Program-made: the position numbers and the translations under genes
Source: Lingula anatina
Taxonomy: Eukaryota > Brachiopoda > Lingulata > Lingulida > Lingulidae
NCBI RefSeq assembly: GCF_001039355.2
Contig: NW_019775536.1
Span: 856,322 to 920,321, forward strand
Direction: 5' to 3'
Length of the DNA stretch: 64,000 nucleotides
The notes under the pieces: generated by a model
What the model saw: only the letters and a program-made list of their open reading frames with translations
What the model was told of the DNA's origin: nothing
The model's database searches: none
Shown: piece after piece, positions 1 through 11,674 of the stretch
How positions within the stretch are numbered: position 1 is the stretch's first letter
How the letters are laid out: every line of letters begins with the position of its first letter

Positions 1-16
1 AAAATTATTGTGTAGG

Positions 17-22
17 TTTATT
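17..22 (-). terminator. Candidate polyadenylation signal
   Basis: AATAAA on the minus strand, about 245 nt downstream of the stop of the sushi/anaphylatoxin-like gene. It is the canonical hexamer, but no cleavage-site evidence is available. Confidence 0.4.
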
Positions 23-264
23 CCAATGTATATTGAACACATATAATAATACCCAGATACAAACTATTTTACACCAAAATATACTTGGTTTAATTTGTTC
101 GCAATTGCTGTTGATACAGATTCAATCCTCGAAATGAAAGACAATTCAGTTACTGTGAATAAAGCAGATAGTGCATTCGTTTCACATAAAATACAATACC
201 AGAACGCAATGTTTGGTAATGTTAATACAGATAAAATGCAATCACCAAAATTTAGAAACAACTT

Positions 265-506
265 TTAATTTACTAATAATTTTGAATATGACGTAATTGC
301 TGTATAAAGAGTCGATCTATATATGTTGATGGTTTTATCCACGCAACACTTCAGAAACGGGGTCTTGCAAGGTTCGCACATGGGAAGAGACAGTTCCTTG
401 CAGGTTCCGCTTCCGGCCTTGGTTTTCAGCCCCTTAAGACAACACATCCGAATGTAATCCTTCAGTGCATCTGGGTCAATGTCCGGGTTTGGAGGCAGTG
501 TAATCT
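265..506 (-). CDS. Sushi/anaphylatoxin-like gene, exon 7 (anaphylatoxin-like 2 and stop)
   Basis: Encodes residues 213-292, the second anaphylatoxin-like domain and a 25-residue C-terminal tail ending at TAA (265-267). The acceptor is TTATCAG. A further donor within the tail cannot be excluded, so the last residues are the least certain part. Confidence 0.75.
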
Positions 507-3500
507 CTGATAAGAAAGAAACACAAATATGCACAAATTCATGTAATTTATGTTTATTATATTGAGGGCCTGTTCAGGACCAGTTGATCCACGGACTAAC
601 TAGTCGGCGGATCAATTTGGCGTGACCAACTTGAAAGCAAGCCGGTATTTAATTGCCCTACCCCTGCAGACATGTTTGATCCGTGGACTAGTTAGTCCGC
701 GGACCAACTGGTCCTGAACATGACCTTTAGACGACCATTCATATACCGCAAATACGTCATTCTCTTACTATTTTAAACGCATAGCTTGCGTTATTACTAA
801 TTGCACTTTAAATATACGTATAAATACAAAAAGAAAAAAAATTGAGAAAATATTCATGTGACCCATTAATATGATAACTTACTTTCGCAGCCAATATCTT
901 CCCCCGTCCATGTTCCATTTTCACAAACTTTGTGTGTGGAGCCGTTGGTCTGTTGATAGCCTTAAGAAAAAGGGACGCTGTATAAATCCCAGGAAAAAAG
1001 ACTTCCACTTTCTAGTTGCACTTTTCAAGACACTATTCGGAGAGCTTTACAGGATGACAGACTAGTAAATTTAATGGCAAACTTACTACATACTCAATGT
1101 ATTTGATTTTGTGCTTTCTAAAAAAAGTTTTTTAAGTACCTTTCAGACAAATGTAGTGGACTTTTCCTCCATGTTCGTATAACTTCTCTGGGGCTGATAC
1201 GTAGGCGTATGCGACCTTGGGAGGCTGTGAACAGCTCACTGGTATATTATATTATATTATATTATATTATATTATATTATATTATATTATATTACATGCT
1301 TGCTAAATATGACATACTACAGACAGGTAAAATAAACAGAATGGATAACGACATAGAGTAAAAATCAGCTCCTAAAATTTTGTGTACATACTGGCATACA
1401 AACTGAGACGCCGTTAATGTTAACTTATGGCAGCGCCCCGCCCCCCCCCCCCCCAGCCCCTAAAGCAATATTACCACCTTGGATGGTAAACATAAGAAGA
1501 CATAATTTTCATAACGATTGAATTTATCTCTTACATTCCTTTTCAGAACCGTGACACATGACCGTGGTCCAGTCCGTTGGACAACCATCAGGTTATATAA
1601 CTTTTTATAATGCATATACTGTATATTCAATATCAGTACGGTCAAAAAGTTGCTAATCACTCACCCCAATGTTTATATAAATAAGTAGACCGGTCAGTAG
1701 CCAGGAGGATTCGAGGGATTACAAAGAACCGCACTTCTGCCGAGCGATTGTCCACACTGGACGAAATTTGATCAAGATGCAAGAAGGTTTCAAAGAAAAG
1801 GTCCACTTTTTCTTTTAGAACCCACCCACCCCCCTTTGAAATCGCTGGCGGCTTCGGGCCTGATAGATAAATAACACCATAGTCCCTTACTTGGCTGAAC
1901 ATCTTCTTGAGGCAGGTCTTGGTCAGGACAGCATTTCAGGAAGGCAGTCTTGCACGGTTCGCACATCGACTTGGCCAAGGTGGCGCATGACTCATTTCCG
2001 GTTCGAGCCCTCAATCCTTTTTGGCAGCATTGGCGCTTGTAGTCGAACAAAGCCCCAGGGTACAAATTGGATGTTGGTGGTGCAATTTCTATAGTCAAAG
2101 TCACAAAAAAATCACCAACGCCAATCCATATTTTGGTATGCTCATTTAAATATTCTATTAAATATTGTATATATATATTTTAAAATACTCTACAAGTTCA
2201 AGTAAATACACATACTAAGCGATAAAAGTTTTTTCTACATACAACAGGTGAAGCTAGCACTTGTAAAAAATATACACCATAACTGTTACTGTTTTAAGTA
2301 TAATGTCAAACAATCCTATTCTGTACGTCTTTTAATAGATAAACCAGTTGAACCCATTTACTGCACAAATTTATGGTGATGAAAATAATAAAATAAAATA
2401 AAAGAATAAGATATAGTTACCGCAAAGGGGGTTGTGAATATAAACATTACAACCCCTGACATTGTGTGATGATTTTTAAGTAAATCATTTATTTTCTACT
2501 TACGTTCACATATAATGTTATGCCCAACCCATACTCCCGTGAGACAGAATTTGTATGAAGATCCGCCAACATGCTGATATCCTAGAGGAAACGAAGAGAA
2601 TCTATATTTTGTCTTTCGTCATTAGATACAAGGGATTAATCTTTTTTAATAAAAACAATATGTAAATATTAAAATACCATTCTAGGTATAATACCCCGGT
2701 AAATTAAAGGTTTGCAAATACACTGAACGACTTTTCCCACAGTACTTTTTAAATTTAAAGAGTATTTTGATAAGATCCACTTAGAAATCGCTGACAACGA
2801 AGCAGGAGACCGCTGTTGGTGCTGAACAGAGATCTTAATTGCCGTGCCGTTTATATGTCACTAAACCTGCCCTATACATTGTAAACAATCGGTTCAAAGT
2901 ATACTAGATTAAGTCCCCATAGTGCATAAACCTGCATTCTCCAAAAAAAAAATTGACACACCGCCTTTTTATTACATGAGCCTACCTTTTTCACAAGTAT
3001 AGCGGATTCTCTCGCCTTTCCTGTAATTCTTTGCTAATGCTACTCGATATGCAAACGCGACCTGGGGTGGTTCGCCACAATACTCTGCAATGAGATAAGT
3101 AGACAAATAATTAATGATAGCATTTAGGAATTTAGAACCATGTGTTTCAAAACAAAGTTATATTTTTCTCACGTATAAACACGTTCCATTTAACGTAACA
3201 GTTAACTTAAGATAAGGACGTGACGTGTTATCAACCAACCCTTCACACAGAAGATAACTCCAACAAGTATATATTAATCCGACATGAACTAAAGGTGGTA
3301 AAATAAAAGGATCACAATGGATGAGAACACAGACCACAAATCAGTGTTTGGAAAGGGCAATGAGAGGAGACTGTCGACAACTTTATCTAAACCACATATA
3401 TGAATGAAGTAAATAATTCATAGCATGCCAGTAACTCACCACCTTTGTATTATAAGCATAAATGTTTCCTTTACTTGCGAAAACATTTTGGCAAGTATAT

Positions 3501-3525
3501 CAGTTTGTTTGTTTGCAGTCAGTTT

Positions 3526-3560
<35 letters not shown>

Positions 3561-5304
3561 CACGATATAGGACGCAATTTTTGCTTGTTTTTTGGACAAC
3601 TAAAAGACCTAGAATGTACCCTGTTGATTTTCATAAATGGCTGCCTGTTTTGAAAAAAAATAACATGCCCAAGCCTATTGACAGATTTTTTTAATTTGTA
3701 TTTTTAACTTTGGGTGTAATCTCATTAAATCGTGTGAACTGATAGTAAGTCCAAATTACACTTGTGTTGATAAACTAGTGATGCTCTTGCTGCTCAAACA
3801 GTGGATGACCTGCAACTGTAGTAAACAAATAGTGCATAAGATGAAATTGACTAAGAACCATTATGTCACTTGATTTTCATTTAATGACTGGCAGACAAAA
3901 GTGGCCGACCTTAAATGGGTCAATGCGAACCGTCTTTTAAATAGCTGCACGGCGTTTTCAGTTATATGCCAGTTCAGCTGTCACTATAACATTAGGGTAA
4001 AAATTTGGAACAGGAATAAAAAGAGGCAATATAGTTGTGCCGGTATATAGCAAGTTCTTGATCTATTGAGCACTTTTATTTCAGCATTGCTTCAAACAAC
4101 TCTTGGTGTATTTTAAATTTATGTGCACTGAAATTATTAGTAGGTGGCCTCTTATATGGACGCCAAAACGTATAACTACGTAAATGGGCGGGTAGTTGCT
4201 TGAATACAAAGTCAAGATAACTCGTTCATAGTTACATTTTGAATGACAAATTGTTGATTAATTCAGCTCCAAAGGCGTAAATACCAGTGACGCAGTGAGG
4301 TAGATTAATAAACATGAGACGAGCAATAAATCATTATCAAAAATAAGTGCATTAGGGGTGCATTTCTAAAATAATACTCCTTGTGCGGTATGAACTTGAT
4401 TCACCCAACTTATACAGTCTCCTCTCAAACAGTCGAATATATGTACGTTAAAATTGTTTAATTAAAATGTGAAAAATATGTAAAAGTTTGCGGTTCACCG
4501 ATTAAAAAGTTTGAACTTCATTTGGTGGGATAGATTCAGCTGAAAAAATTACGTAAGAAGCCCGGATGATTTTTTTATGCAGCTTTATCATTTTTTAAAA
4601 ATATTTAAAATATTTAAAAATATTGTGCATTAATTACTTCGTGGTATCAAAAACGCCTCATGTTACTAAAACAAAATCGCCATTTATGTTTTTTTTTTTT
4701 TTTTTTTTTGATAATTACAGTTTTCTATTAAAGAAGGTTAAACTTCTTAAGAATATTTATTCAGAATGGTGGAAAATATCCTTGGTTCACTTTGATTGTG
4801 ATGTTCTATCACATGTGTTAATAACCTTTATTTAGAAAAGTTGATTGCTATGTTTTATTTTTTCTCTCTACAAAATACAACAAATATACATAAAGATTTT
4901 GGCTTTGTAATTGTTACACACAAACAAACACACACTCACACTCAACAGCCAAATCGAGCGTACCTTAGGAATCAACCATTTCAGTACATTCGCAGAGAGT
5001 CGAATACAAACAAAACCTATAGTTTTAATGAGCATTTTAATAGCAATACATTTGGAAAGACTAAGAAATATAATACAACTTAATTTAATTTCCAACTAGG
5101 GACTAAGAATATTAAAAAACTTAATGAAGTAAGTAAACAAATAAATACTGATGTTAGGTTAATAAGTAACAATCAAAAGTGAATGTAATAAACAGAATTA
5201 CGCCTTATTAAATACGTACTATTCTCTCCTTCCTCCGTAGCTGCAGTCTGCCAAAATGTTACAACAAACAGAACAGCGGCGACGCTGAGGTGGACAGCAC
5301 CCAT
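265..5304 (-). CDS. Secreted sushi/anaphylatoxin-like tandem-module protein, 7 exons, 292 aa
   Basis: Joined exons, in order: 5220-5304, 2986-3084, 2504-2581, 1891-2088, 1140-1238, 883-960, 265-506 (879 nt, 293 codons with the stop). Every internal boundary is phase 1. Residues 1-22 form a signal peptide (MGAVHLSVAAVLFVV...). Sushi/CCP domain 1 has Cys31, 59, 74 and 86 with Trp79. Anaphylatoxin-like domain 1 runs from Cys108-109 to Cys140-141. Sushi domain 2 has Cys156, 184, 199 and 211 with Trp204. Anaphylatoxin-like domain 2 runs from Cys234-235 to Cys266-267, followed by a 25-residue tail. Spacing in the anaphylatoxin-like units (CC-x12-C ... C-x6-CC) matches C3a-type domains, but both add one Cys (MCEPCKT). 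There is no thioester domain, so this is not complement C3 itself. By family, an extracellular binding or immune protein is likely; the function is not known. The start is the first ATG before the signal peptide. Confidence 0.85.
571..720. mobile_element. MITE with 35-bp terminal inverted repeats
   Basis: A 150-bp element in the last intron of the sushi/anaphylatoxin-like gene. The 35-bp ends begin TGTTCAGGACCAGTTG and match each other with about two mismatches, enclosing an 80-bp core without coding sequence. The superfamily is not recognised. Confidence 0.75.
883..960 (-). CDS. Sushi/anaphylatoxin-like gene, exon 6 (second half of sushi 2)
   Basis: Encodes residues 187-212, including Cys199, Trp204 and Cys211 (CENGTWTGEDIGCE). 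The acceptor is TTCTTAAG and the donor GTAAGT. Confidence 0.85.
1140..1238 (-). CDS. Sushi/anaphylatoxin-like gene, exon 5 (first half of sushi 2)
   Basis: Encodes residues 154-186 (CSQPPKVAYAYV ... VHYICLK). The acceptor TACCAG is preceded by a (TATAA)n microsatellite instead of a pyrimidine tract. The donor is GTACTT. Confidence 0.8.
1241..1294. repeat. (TATAA)n microsatellite next to a splice acceptor
   Basis: About ten copies of a 5-bp AT-only unit, ending two bases from the AG acceptor of exon 5 of the sushi/anaphylatoxin-like gene. Confidence 0.9.
1891..2088 (-). CDS. Sushi/anaphylatoxin-like gene, exon 4 (anaphylatoxin-like 1)
   Basis: Encodes residues 88-153 with seven Cys (108, 109, 122, 130, 133, 140, 141) and the CEPCKTAFLKCC stretch shared with exon 7. 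The acceptor is ACTATAG and the donor GTAAGG; phase is 1-1. Confidence 0.85.
2504..2581 (-). CDS. Sushi/anaphylatoxin-like gene, exon 3 (second half of sushi 1)
   Basis: Encodes residues 62-87, with Cys74, Trp79 and Cys86. The acceptor is CCTCTAG and the donor GTAAGT. At 78 nt it has the same length as exon 6. A sushi domain split across two phase-1 exons at the same point in both copies supports module duplication. Confidence 0.85.
2986..3084 (-). CDS. Sushi/anaphylatoxin-like gene, exon 2 (first half of sushi 1)
   Basis: Encodes residues 29-61 (YCGEPPQVAFAYR ... IRYTCEK). The acceptor is TTGCAG and the donor GTAGGC. At 99 nt it has the same length as exon 5. Confidence 0.85.
3085..5219 (-). 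other. Intron 1 of the sushi/anaphylatoxin-like gene
   Basis: Intron of 2.1 kb. It holds a (GT)n tract at 3525-3560, a poly-T run near 4690-4710 and AT-rich sequence. I see no further exon or RNA gene in it. Confidence 0.75.
5220..5304 (-). CDS. Sushi/anaphylatoxin-like gene, exon 1 (signal peptide)
   Basis: Encodes residues 1-28, a start Met followed by a hydrophobic core and an acidic end (ATEEGEN). The donor on the minus strand is GTACGT after phase 1. The 5' UTR and promoter lie above 5304 and were not resolved. Confidence 0.8.
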
Positions 5305-7367
5305 GTTTCTTCTATGGCGACTTTCAAATGATTAAGCTTCAACAAAATTAGGTATAAATTTTATGGGTGGAAAAAATTCGGTGGGATGGGCCACCTTAAT
5401 TGAACAAATGGGTAAAATTATGAGCTCAGTACATGATGTCTTTATGACATATTCCATACTTACAGCAATATTTTAGTGCTAGTGAACGCCTACTTTACCT
5501 GAGTGCTGTCTGTTAATTCTGAGTTCCGGGGTCAAAGACAACCGCCTTCTTTTCACAGGTAATTTGCCACCGTAATAAATGCACATCGTGACGGCATTCC
5601 TTAACCAGGCTAACAACAAAACCGCATCAAGCACAAATCTGTATTAAAAGTGTTATTCAAACTGTCGCCATATATCTCTACGTTAACGTCTAAAGAATGC
5701 CGTTTACGTGGTACACGTACATGTTTCACGTTAGGGCGATTGATGCTATGGTAATCGTCCTTTCCGTATGAGAAGAATAAACAACTCTAAAAATCAGTAG
5801 CTAAAAGAGAATTACACGTTGAAGTAAACCATGTTTCCGTGATAAACGCACTGCACAAGAGAAAGTACTTCATTACAACGAAAATTACGTGCAAATATTT
5901 TATGATGCTAGAAAAGTTAAAAGTATATTTCCACGGGCTGTCATAAAAGTAAGTTTGAACGCGTCATTCGTGTCTGTAATTACAGCAAAGACCTGCTTAA
6001 TGTTAAATATTGGCTTTTTGGCTGTGCTTAGACGGCTAATCTAAAAGATGTCCAATCCGGAATTTTCACGCCAAATATAATTTTTCCTTAATAAAGCTAT
6101 TTCCCCTACCCACGGACAATCGCTCGAACGGTCTCTTGCACTTGAATTCGATGTTTTATATTATTAAGTCCTAATTAAACCCATAAAATAAAGTTGAAAG
6201 TGTCAAAATATTCCTAAGTGTTGGATTACAGTGGGGTGCTTACATGTGAAAGGGGATGGATTGGTGTGCATTTTAGCTATGAATTGCTTGAATTGACATA
6301 GAGTTGAATAAATGAATTTATGAAAGATCAAATAAAACACTACTTGTACTTGTATGCTTTTAATATTTATTAGGTTCCAAACCGCCATTGCTATATGTAC
6401 ATATTATAAACACAACTGAACTTTTTTATAGTTGGTCCTGATATTTCTATTTGCTTTGTTCATGAATAAATGCAAGATTATGCCTGTGGTTCTATACAAC
6501 CCGAAAAACGCGTCGTTTGTGAATGTATATATTCAGCAGACTGTCGTCATATGTTCACCAGTATTAAGTTCTTGCGTCTCAGATGTAAAAAAATGCATTA
6601 GATTGTGCCTGGAGAAATACTCAATAAAGATTACTTTTTTATCAACTTGTTTATATTTTTAAATAAAATGTATGCAGTCGATCAAATCCTATTTATAATA
6701 TACTGTATCGATACACTGCATCGTTTGCCCAGCCAAAAATAGGAAATAAACTAAATACCTAACTACCCCAATTGTTCACATGCAACATGGTCGGGGGGGG
6801 GGGAGTCGAGATGTTTGGTTAAACAGCTGTTATGGCTGTTAGGGCGTCCCACTCTGATCAAATATTGACGTACACATACGTGCTTAACAAAATTCCCACA
6901 CAATAAACTGTAAGCCTATATTCCCATAAAAATGACTGCATTAAACTCCAACTAGATGTTTATAACGTACGTCATTTGTGTGTCAGTGTTTTATAATTAC
7001 CTTTTCTTTATATATATCAAAGTTTTGTCTTTGTCAGTATTCTGCTGTTAAGCGGCGTAAAGAATGTCCTTTACTGTTGTTTCTATTCAAATTACTAATA
7101 TATGTACACAGGGCGGTAGGGAGAAGTATTGATAGGGGGGAGATGTGGAGGGGAGGGCCGCCTTTTTGGCCTAGGAAAAAGTCCTCTCTGAACCCAAAGT
7201 TAACAAAGGTTTATATATATATATTCCAAATCCCCAGGTTGAGTCAAACAGGTAGATATCTGCTCTCTTCTTCCTTAGCTCAACCAAAGGGAGGCGAAGG
7301 GGAGTTTAGTTACTTATTTTTATATTTTTGGCGGGGGGGGGGGGGGGGCCCTCTTTGAAGCTGCTGA
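5305..7367. other. Intergenic between the receptor gene and the sushi/anaphylatoxin-like gene
   Basis: Presumed 5' UTR and promoter of the sushi/anaphylatoxin-like gene on its left side and the 3' UTR of the receptor gene on its right. It contains a dispersed repeat (6792-6888), a G-rich stretch at 7129-7165 and a run of about 16 G at 7333-7348, only 20 bp past the receptor stop codon. No additional gene was recognised. Confidence 0.6.
6792..6888 (+). repeat. Dispersed repeat, copy 1
   Basis: Starts with a G-run, then TCGAGATGTTTG, then AATATTGACG and an ACAT-rich end. A diverged copy lies at 20386-20480 in the same orientation, with the same G-run and TCGAGATGTTTG. No coding capacity was seen. 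Confidence 0.6.
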
Positions 7368-7614
7368 TTATACGTTAATATTCTGCGGTAAGATGCCTAC
7401 ATAATTTGCATACTGATTCTCTTGGGTCCTTGGTACTTCATAGATATTATCTGCTGTCAATGTTAGGTAGTCACCTGTAATTAAGTCATAGTCCGAGCTG
7501 GTTGATAGACGAAGTTGTCCTTTAGGTGATTTAGGAGGGGAAGGTGCCGGAACGTCGGAAAACGTTGGGTTAGAGTGAGAAACATGTAAGCTTTGTGGGT
7601 TAGATGGCGGTGTT
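7368..7614 (-). CDS. LRP-like receptor gene, exon 9 (cytoplasmic tail and stop)
   Basis: Encodes residues 465-546. The acceptor is TTATTTCAG in phase 2, which joins RRR to RTPPSNPQ. Five tyrosines cluster in the last 40 residues, and the stop is TAA at 7368-7370. The frame is also open upstream of this acceptor, but only this junction keeps phase with exon 8. Confidence 0.8.
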
Positions 7615-8855
7615 CTGAAATAAGATTCATAAATGAATGCCACATTTGCCCCATCTCCAAGACAAAAAGGATAATAAGAATTGATTCACAAGAAAAAATC
7701 TATGATTGGAAATGTACAGTAATGCACTAGACTAAATAAAAGATACAGTGTATCCAAAAAAGCAAACTAAACTAATAAAATACATAGTTAACAAGAAAGA
7801 TAACGAACTGAACCAAGAAAATGCATAGTAAAAAAAAGATAGATGAACAGATATAGGAACATATGAATGGAAAATTACACATATACAAAACATTAATTGA
7901 GAGAGAGAGAGTGTGTGTGTGTGTGAGAGAGAGAGATAGGGGGAGAGAGGGATATTTCACCTTCGTCTTCTCAAAAATACTAGTATGATGATCACCACCA
8001 ATATGAGAGTGACCAGCGGTGAGGCCACTGCGACACCAATTACCAGCGGGATGCTTGTCGAGTCCTGGTCTTTCATTATTGGAATCGCAAAAAAATTACA
8101 AATAATGTTTGAAAAGTTTTTTAGGGATTTGATGAAGATTAAAGTGGTGATATCACAATTCCAATGTCTTAATTTTTTACATTTGGTCGATGCACTGGAT
8201 AACGGGAGGCAATTTAAAATGTACAACCCTCTTAGCAAAATATGAAACTTTTTGAAAACTTGTTGCAAAGTTGAAAAAAGGAATTCTAACTGGCATATGA
8301 GGTATTGTTTTCAATTCGAAGTTATATGAAGAATTCTTGCAAACTTGCCTCAAACTTTAGATGCTTTTGCAAATAAGTAGCAAGTTTGCAGCAATTTTTT
8401 TTCTTGCAACAACCTGCAAAAGGTTTAGTTTGTAGCAAATTGGCAGCAAATTTGCTGGAAATGTGCTGTAAACTTATTTTATTTTGCTAAGGGAGCTAGT
8501 TCCTCTCTTTCAAACTGCATGAGTGGTCTCTGTTTCAAAGTCACCTTTAAATGATAAAACAAACTCCTTTCATAATTTTACTATTCAAAATCATTATCAG
8601 CTATCAACTTTTCTATTTTAGAATTATTCTTGACATTTGGAAGTCATACCTCCTTCTTTTCCAGTGGGAGTTACGGTCGTGCTGGTAGAAGCTGGCGTGA
8701 CCGTGGGAGGCAAAGCGGACACTGTCGTTGCTAGGGAAGTTGTTGAAATTTTATTCAAAGTTGAAACTTGAGTGTTGGATGTTGGTGTTCCGGTGGTGGT
8801 AGTAGGCGTGGTAGGCGTAGTAGAAGCCGTTGTAGGCGTCGTTGTTGTGGTTGGC

Positions 8856-8889
<34 letters not shown>

Positions 8890-11563
8890 GGTTTGTTGTT
8901 ACAACGGTAGTTGTAGATGTGGTAGAAGATGTAGTCAAAATGCAACCGGACACCTCATCTGGGCATGCGCACGTTCTGCCGTTGGGTTTTGGCAGACACA
9001 GGTATGGACAACCCCCATTGTTTACACTGCAAGCGTTCGATCCTACAATGCAAAGTTGCCAAAGCATGTGGGACGTTAATAAAGGGTACCGGAGGAGATC
9101 AGCATTGGTCAGAATTGTGCCGGAAGTGACGTGTAGTGGTGTAAGACGTAGAGCTGAGTGGTCATTTTTAGCTGGAAGTGAATGGGAATGAAGACGTGGG
9201 CCTGGAGAAAAAAGCAGTTATTCTAACAACACGATAAGATAACATAACTTGACGTCACACTTCCGGCACAATTCTGACCAATGCTGATCTCCTCCGGTAC
9301 CCTTTATTGCAACAAGAAGATTACTCTATAGTGCGTGCAGTCGTTTAAGATGCCATTTGATAATATGTGACTGTATACAACAACTTGAAATAATGTGTAA
9401 TAATACATGGATATACCTGTAGGCGCTTGCTGTACTACATGTATCTTTTGATACATGTGAACCATCTTTGTAACAAGCGCCACAAGACTACTGGGTCGAT
9501 TTCTGACTTGAGTCCATTTAGTCCATAAGGTCTCGTCGGAAATACGCTTTGAAACGATAATGCCATTCCATTTTTGCGAGTGTAAAATATTGGGAGTGTT
9601 ATAAATCCCAAGTATCTCGAAGTATTTACTTTTGGGTCCGCTAACTTCATATACCTTGCCAATATGCCATGGTTTGAACATTTGAACATTTGGACTGGAA
9701 CTTTTTTTACTGTCAAGGTGGTGAGTTGCCAGCCAGTAGGAGCAGTCAAATCGACATCTACTTACTTGTGACCTTGGCCGTTAATATCATGTTTTGATAA
9801 AAAGGTTATAAATTAATAAACACTGAAGGCCGCTAACCAGACTAAATCTGCCGAATTTTCATGAGCCGTCAGTAAAAAGTAAAACTCTTTGTTATCTTGC
9901 GCAACAATTTATATCGTCCGAGCTAATAGTAAGGCCTTTGATGGTAGTAATAAAGCTAACTTTAACTTTTACAAAGGTCGACATCTCAGGAGGGTGTAGG
10001 GAGACATTTGTGTGCAGTAACGGAATGGGTGCTGTTTGGGACAGAGAAGCCAATGACATCCAGTCACTTGTCGGAGTCTTGGACAGGGATTGCATGTACG
10101 ACCAGTTGGATGTACATGCAATCTAATATGCGTTTATAAACAAGCGTCGGCTTGACATGGCCGGGCATGGCTTGAACAGGCGGCTATGAAAAACCCCAAA
10201 GGTCAGATGAAGGGTGTGGGTTTCTACAGTACTAAGTAGTAAGTGGGAAGCCACCTCCAGACCCCTTTAATTGATCCTTCATCCAAGATTTGGGGCCTCA
10301 AAAGTACTTCTATTTGTGCTTACTGATGCCGCGTTAACCCTGTACTGTAATTCTGATATGGGTATGCTAGTAAATGCATTTTCTTTCAGAAACAGATATG
10401 AAGGATGTTGCATACCAGTCCTAAGCAGCTGTCTGTGTGATTGTTACAGTATAGTATATTGAAGTATGATAAAAGAAAATGTATTCCCCTTTCCCAACAC
10501 TTGATAGTGTAGTACACCTTTGCTGCACCTTAAAATGTGTATCTTTATTTAAGTATATGCATGAAGAACTACTAGAAGAAAAAAATGGGATTTGTTTTGC
10601 GAATGAGAAATTGTCTGATGTCATATAAATCCACCTAAATTTCTAGTTTCATTTACACTATAGCTGTATTTATAAATATATTGACATTCTCATAGTATTC
10701 CATTTCCCCTTTAAACAGAAGAATAGTGACATTCATAATTTGATAAAATGATTATATTCAACCCCAATGCAACATTAACAAATTCTTTCATTATGATGTA
10801 CATAGACTACTACACCTCCCATTGTTTGTAATTAGTGTGTTAAGTGAGATTCAGAATTTACTGGTGCATAGCACATTATGAACTAGAAAAGCTCTCCGAG
10901 AGCGCAGACCTCCGCCAAGGCAGCAATTTTCGATTATTATTGATTGATTATTGATCCGAATCACCAACAAAAACTAATCATCTGTTCCTTGGCCCATTTC
11001 TGACAGTTCCAAAAAATTTCATCAAAATCGGTCCATAACTTTTTGAGTTATGTTGATGACAGACAGACAGAAAGACAGACAGAAAAACAAACAAACAGGG
11101 GTGAAAACATAACCTCCTTGGCGGAGGTAATAAACGGTTTTTTTCTGTATTATCACACCCAGTAGTACTACTGGTAGTATAAGAAGACATGTATTTTTGT
11201 ACTTATTTCAAATACAGAACCATAATTATGGTTTTATTCTTTCATACATGCACAATGCCTCTTGGTTGGTTTTGATAAATATGATTAAGAGACTATGCGC
11301 TTTCACAGCAAAAAAAAACATGCTCCTAGCTAGTACATGTAGTAACACTTAAGATTTGAGTGCATAACCTGCACAAGAAGTTGCTATTGTTTTTAATCGA
11401 TAGCAAACGTACATTGAAGAGAAACAAGTATATTTATTTGTAGGCCTACATGTTCTAGTGTCAATGAAAATGTCTTACTGGGCAAACTTTGCTGTTTTGT
11501 GACTTGTTAGAATATATCGTTTTCTACCGAACACCTTTTTAGACCGGAACCATCTTGAGGACA

Positions 11564-11600
<37 letters not shown>

Positions 11601-11604
11601 GTCT

Positions 11605-11674
<70 letters not shown>

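Noticed and set aside
265-2104. Complement C3/C4/C5 gene
   Set aside because: Only the anaphylatoxin-like module is shared. No macroglobulin, thioester or C345C sequence is present, and the frame closes after 292 residues.
7425-7500. ITAM in the receptor tail
   Set aside because: YDLI and YLTL are separated by only three residues, while an ITAM needs 6-8. Only single-tyrosine motifs can be claimed.
8751-9191. Open frames on both strands opposite or beside the Thr-rich stalk (poly-Val, poly-Tyr and Arg/Ser-rich translations)
   Set aside because: They are shadows of the (ACT)n low-complexity coding repeat in receptor exon 7, and the EGF frame on the minus strand has domain support.
9304-9749. 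Frames sharing a SGPK ... LHS.KWN pattern with 12057-12321
   Set aside because: The similarity is that of a dispersed DNA repeat in two orientations; stops and frame changes differ between copies and no domain was recognised.
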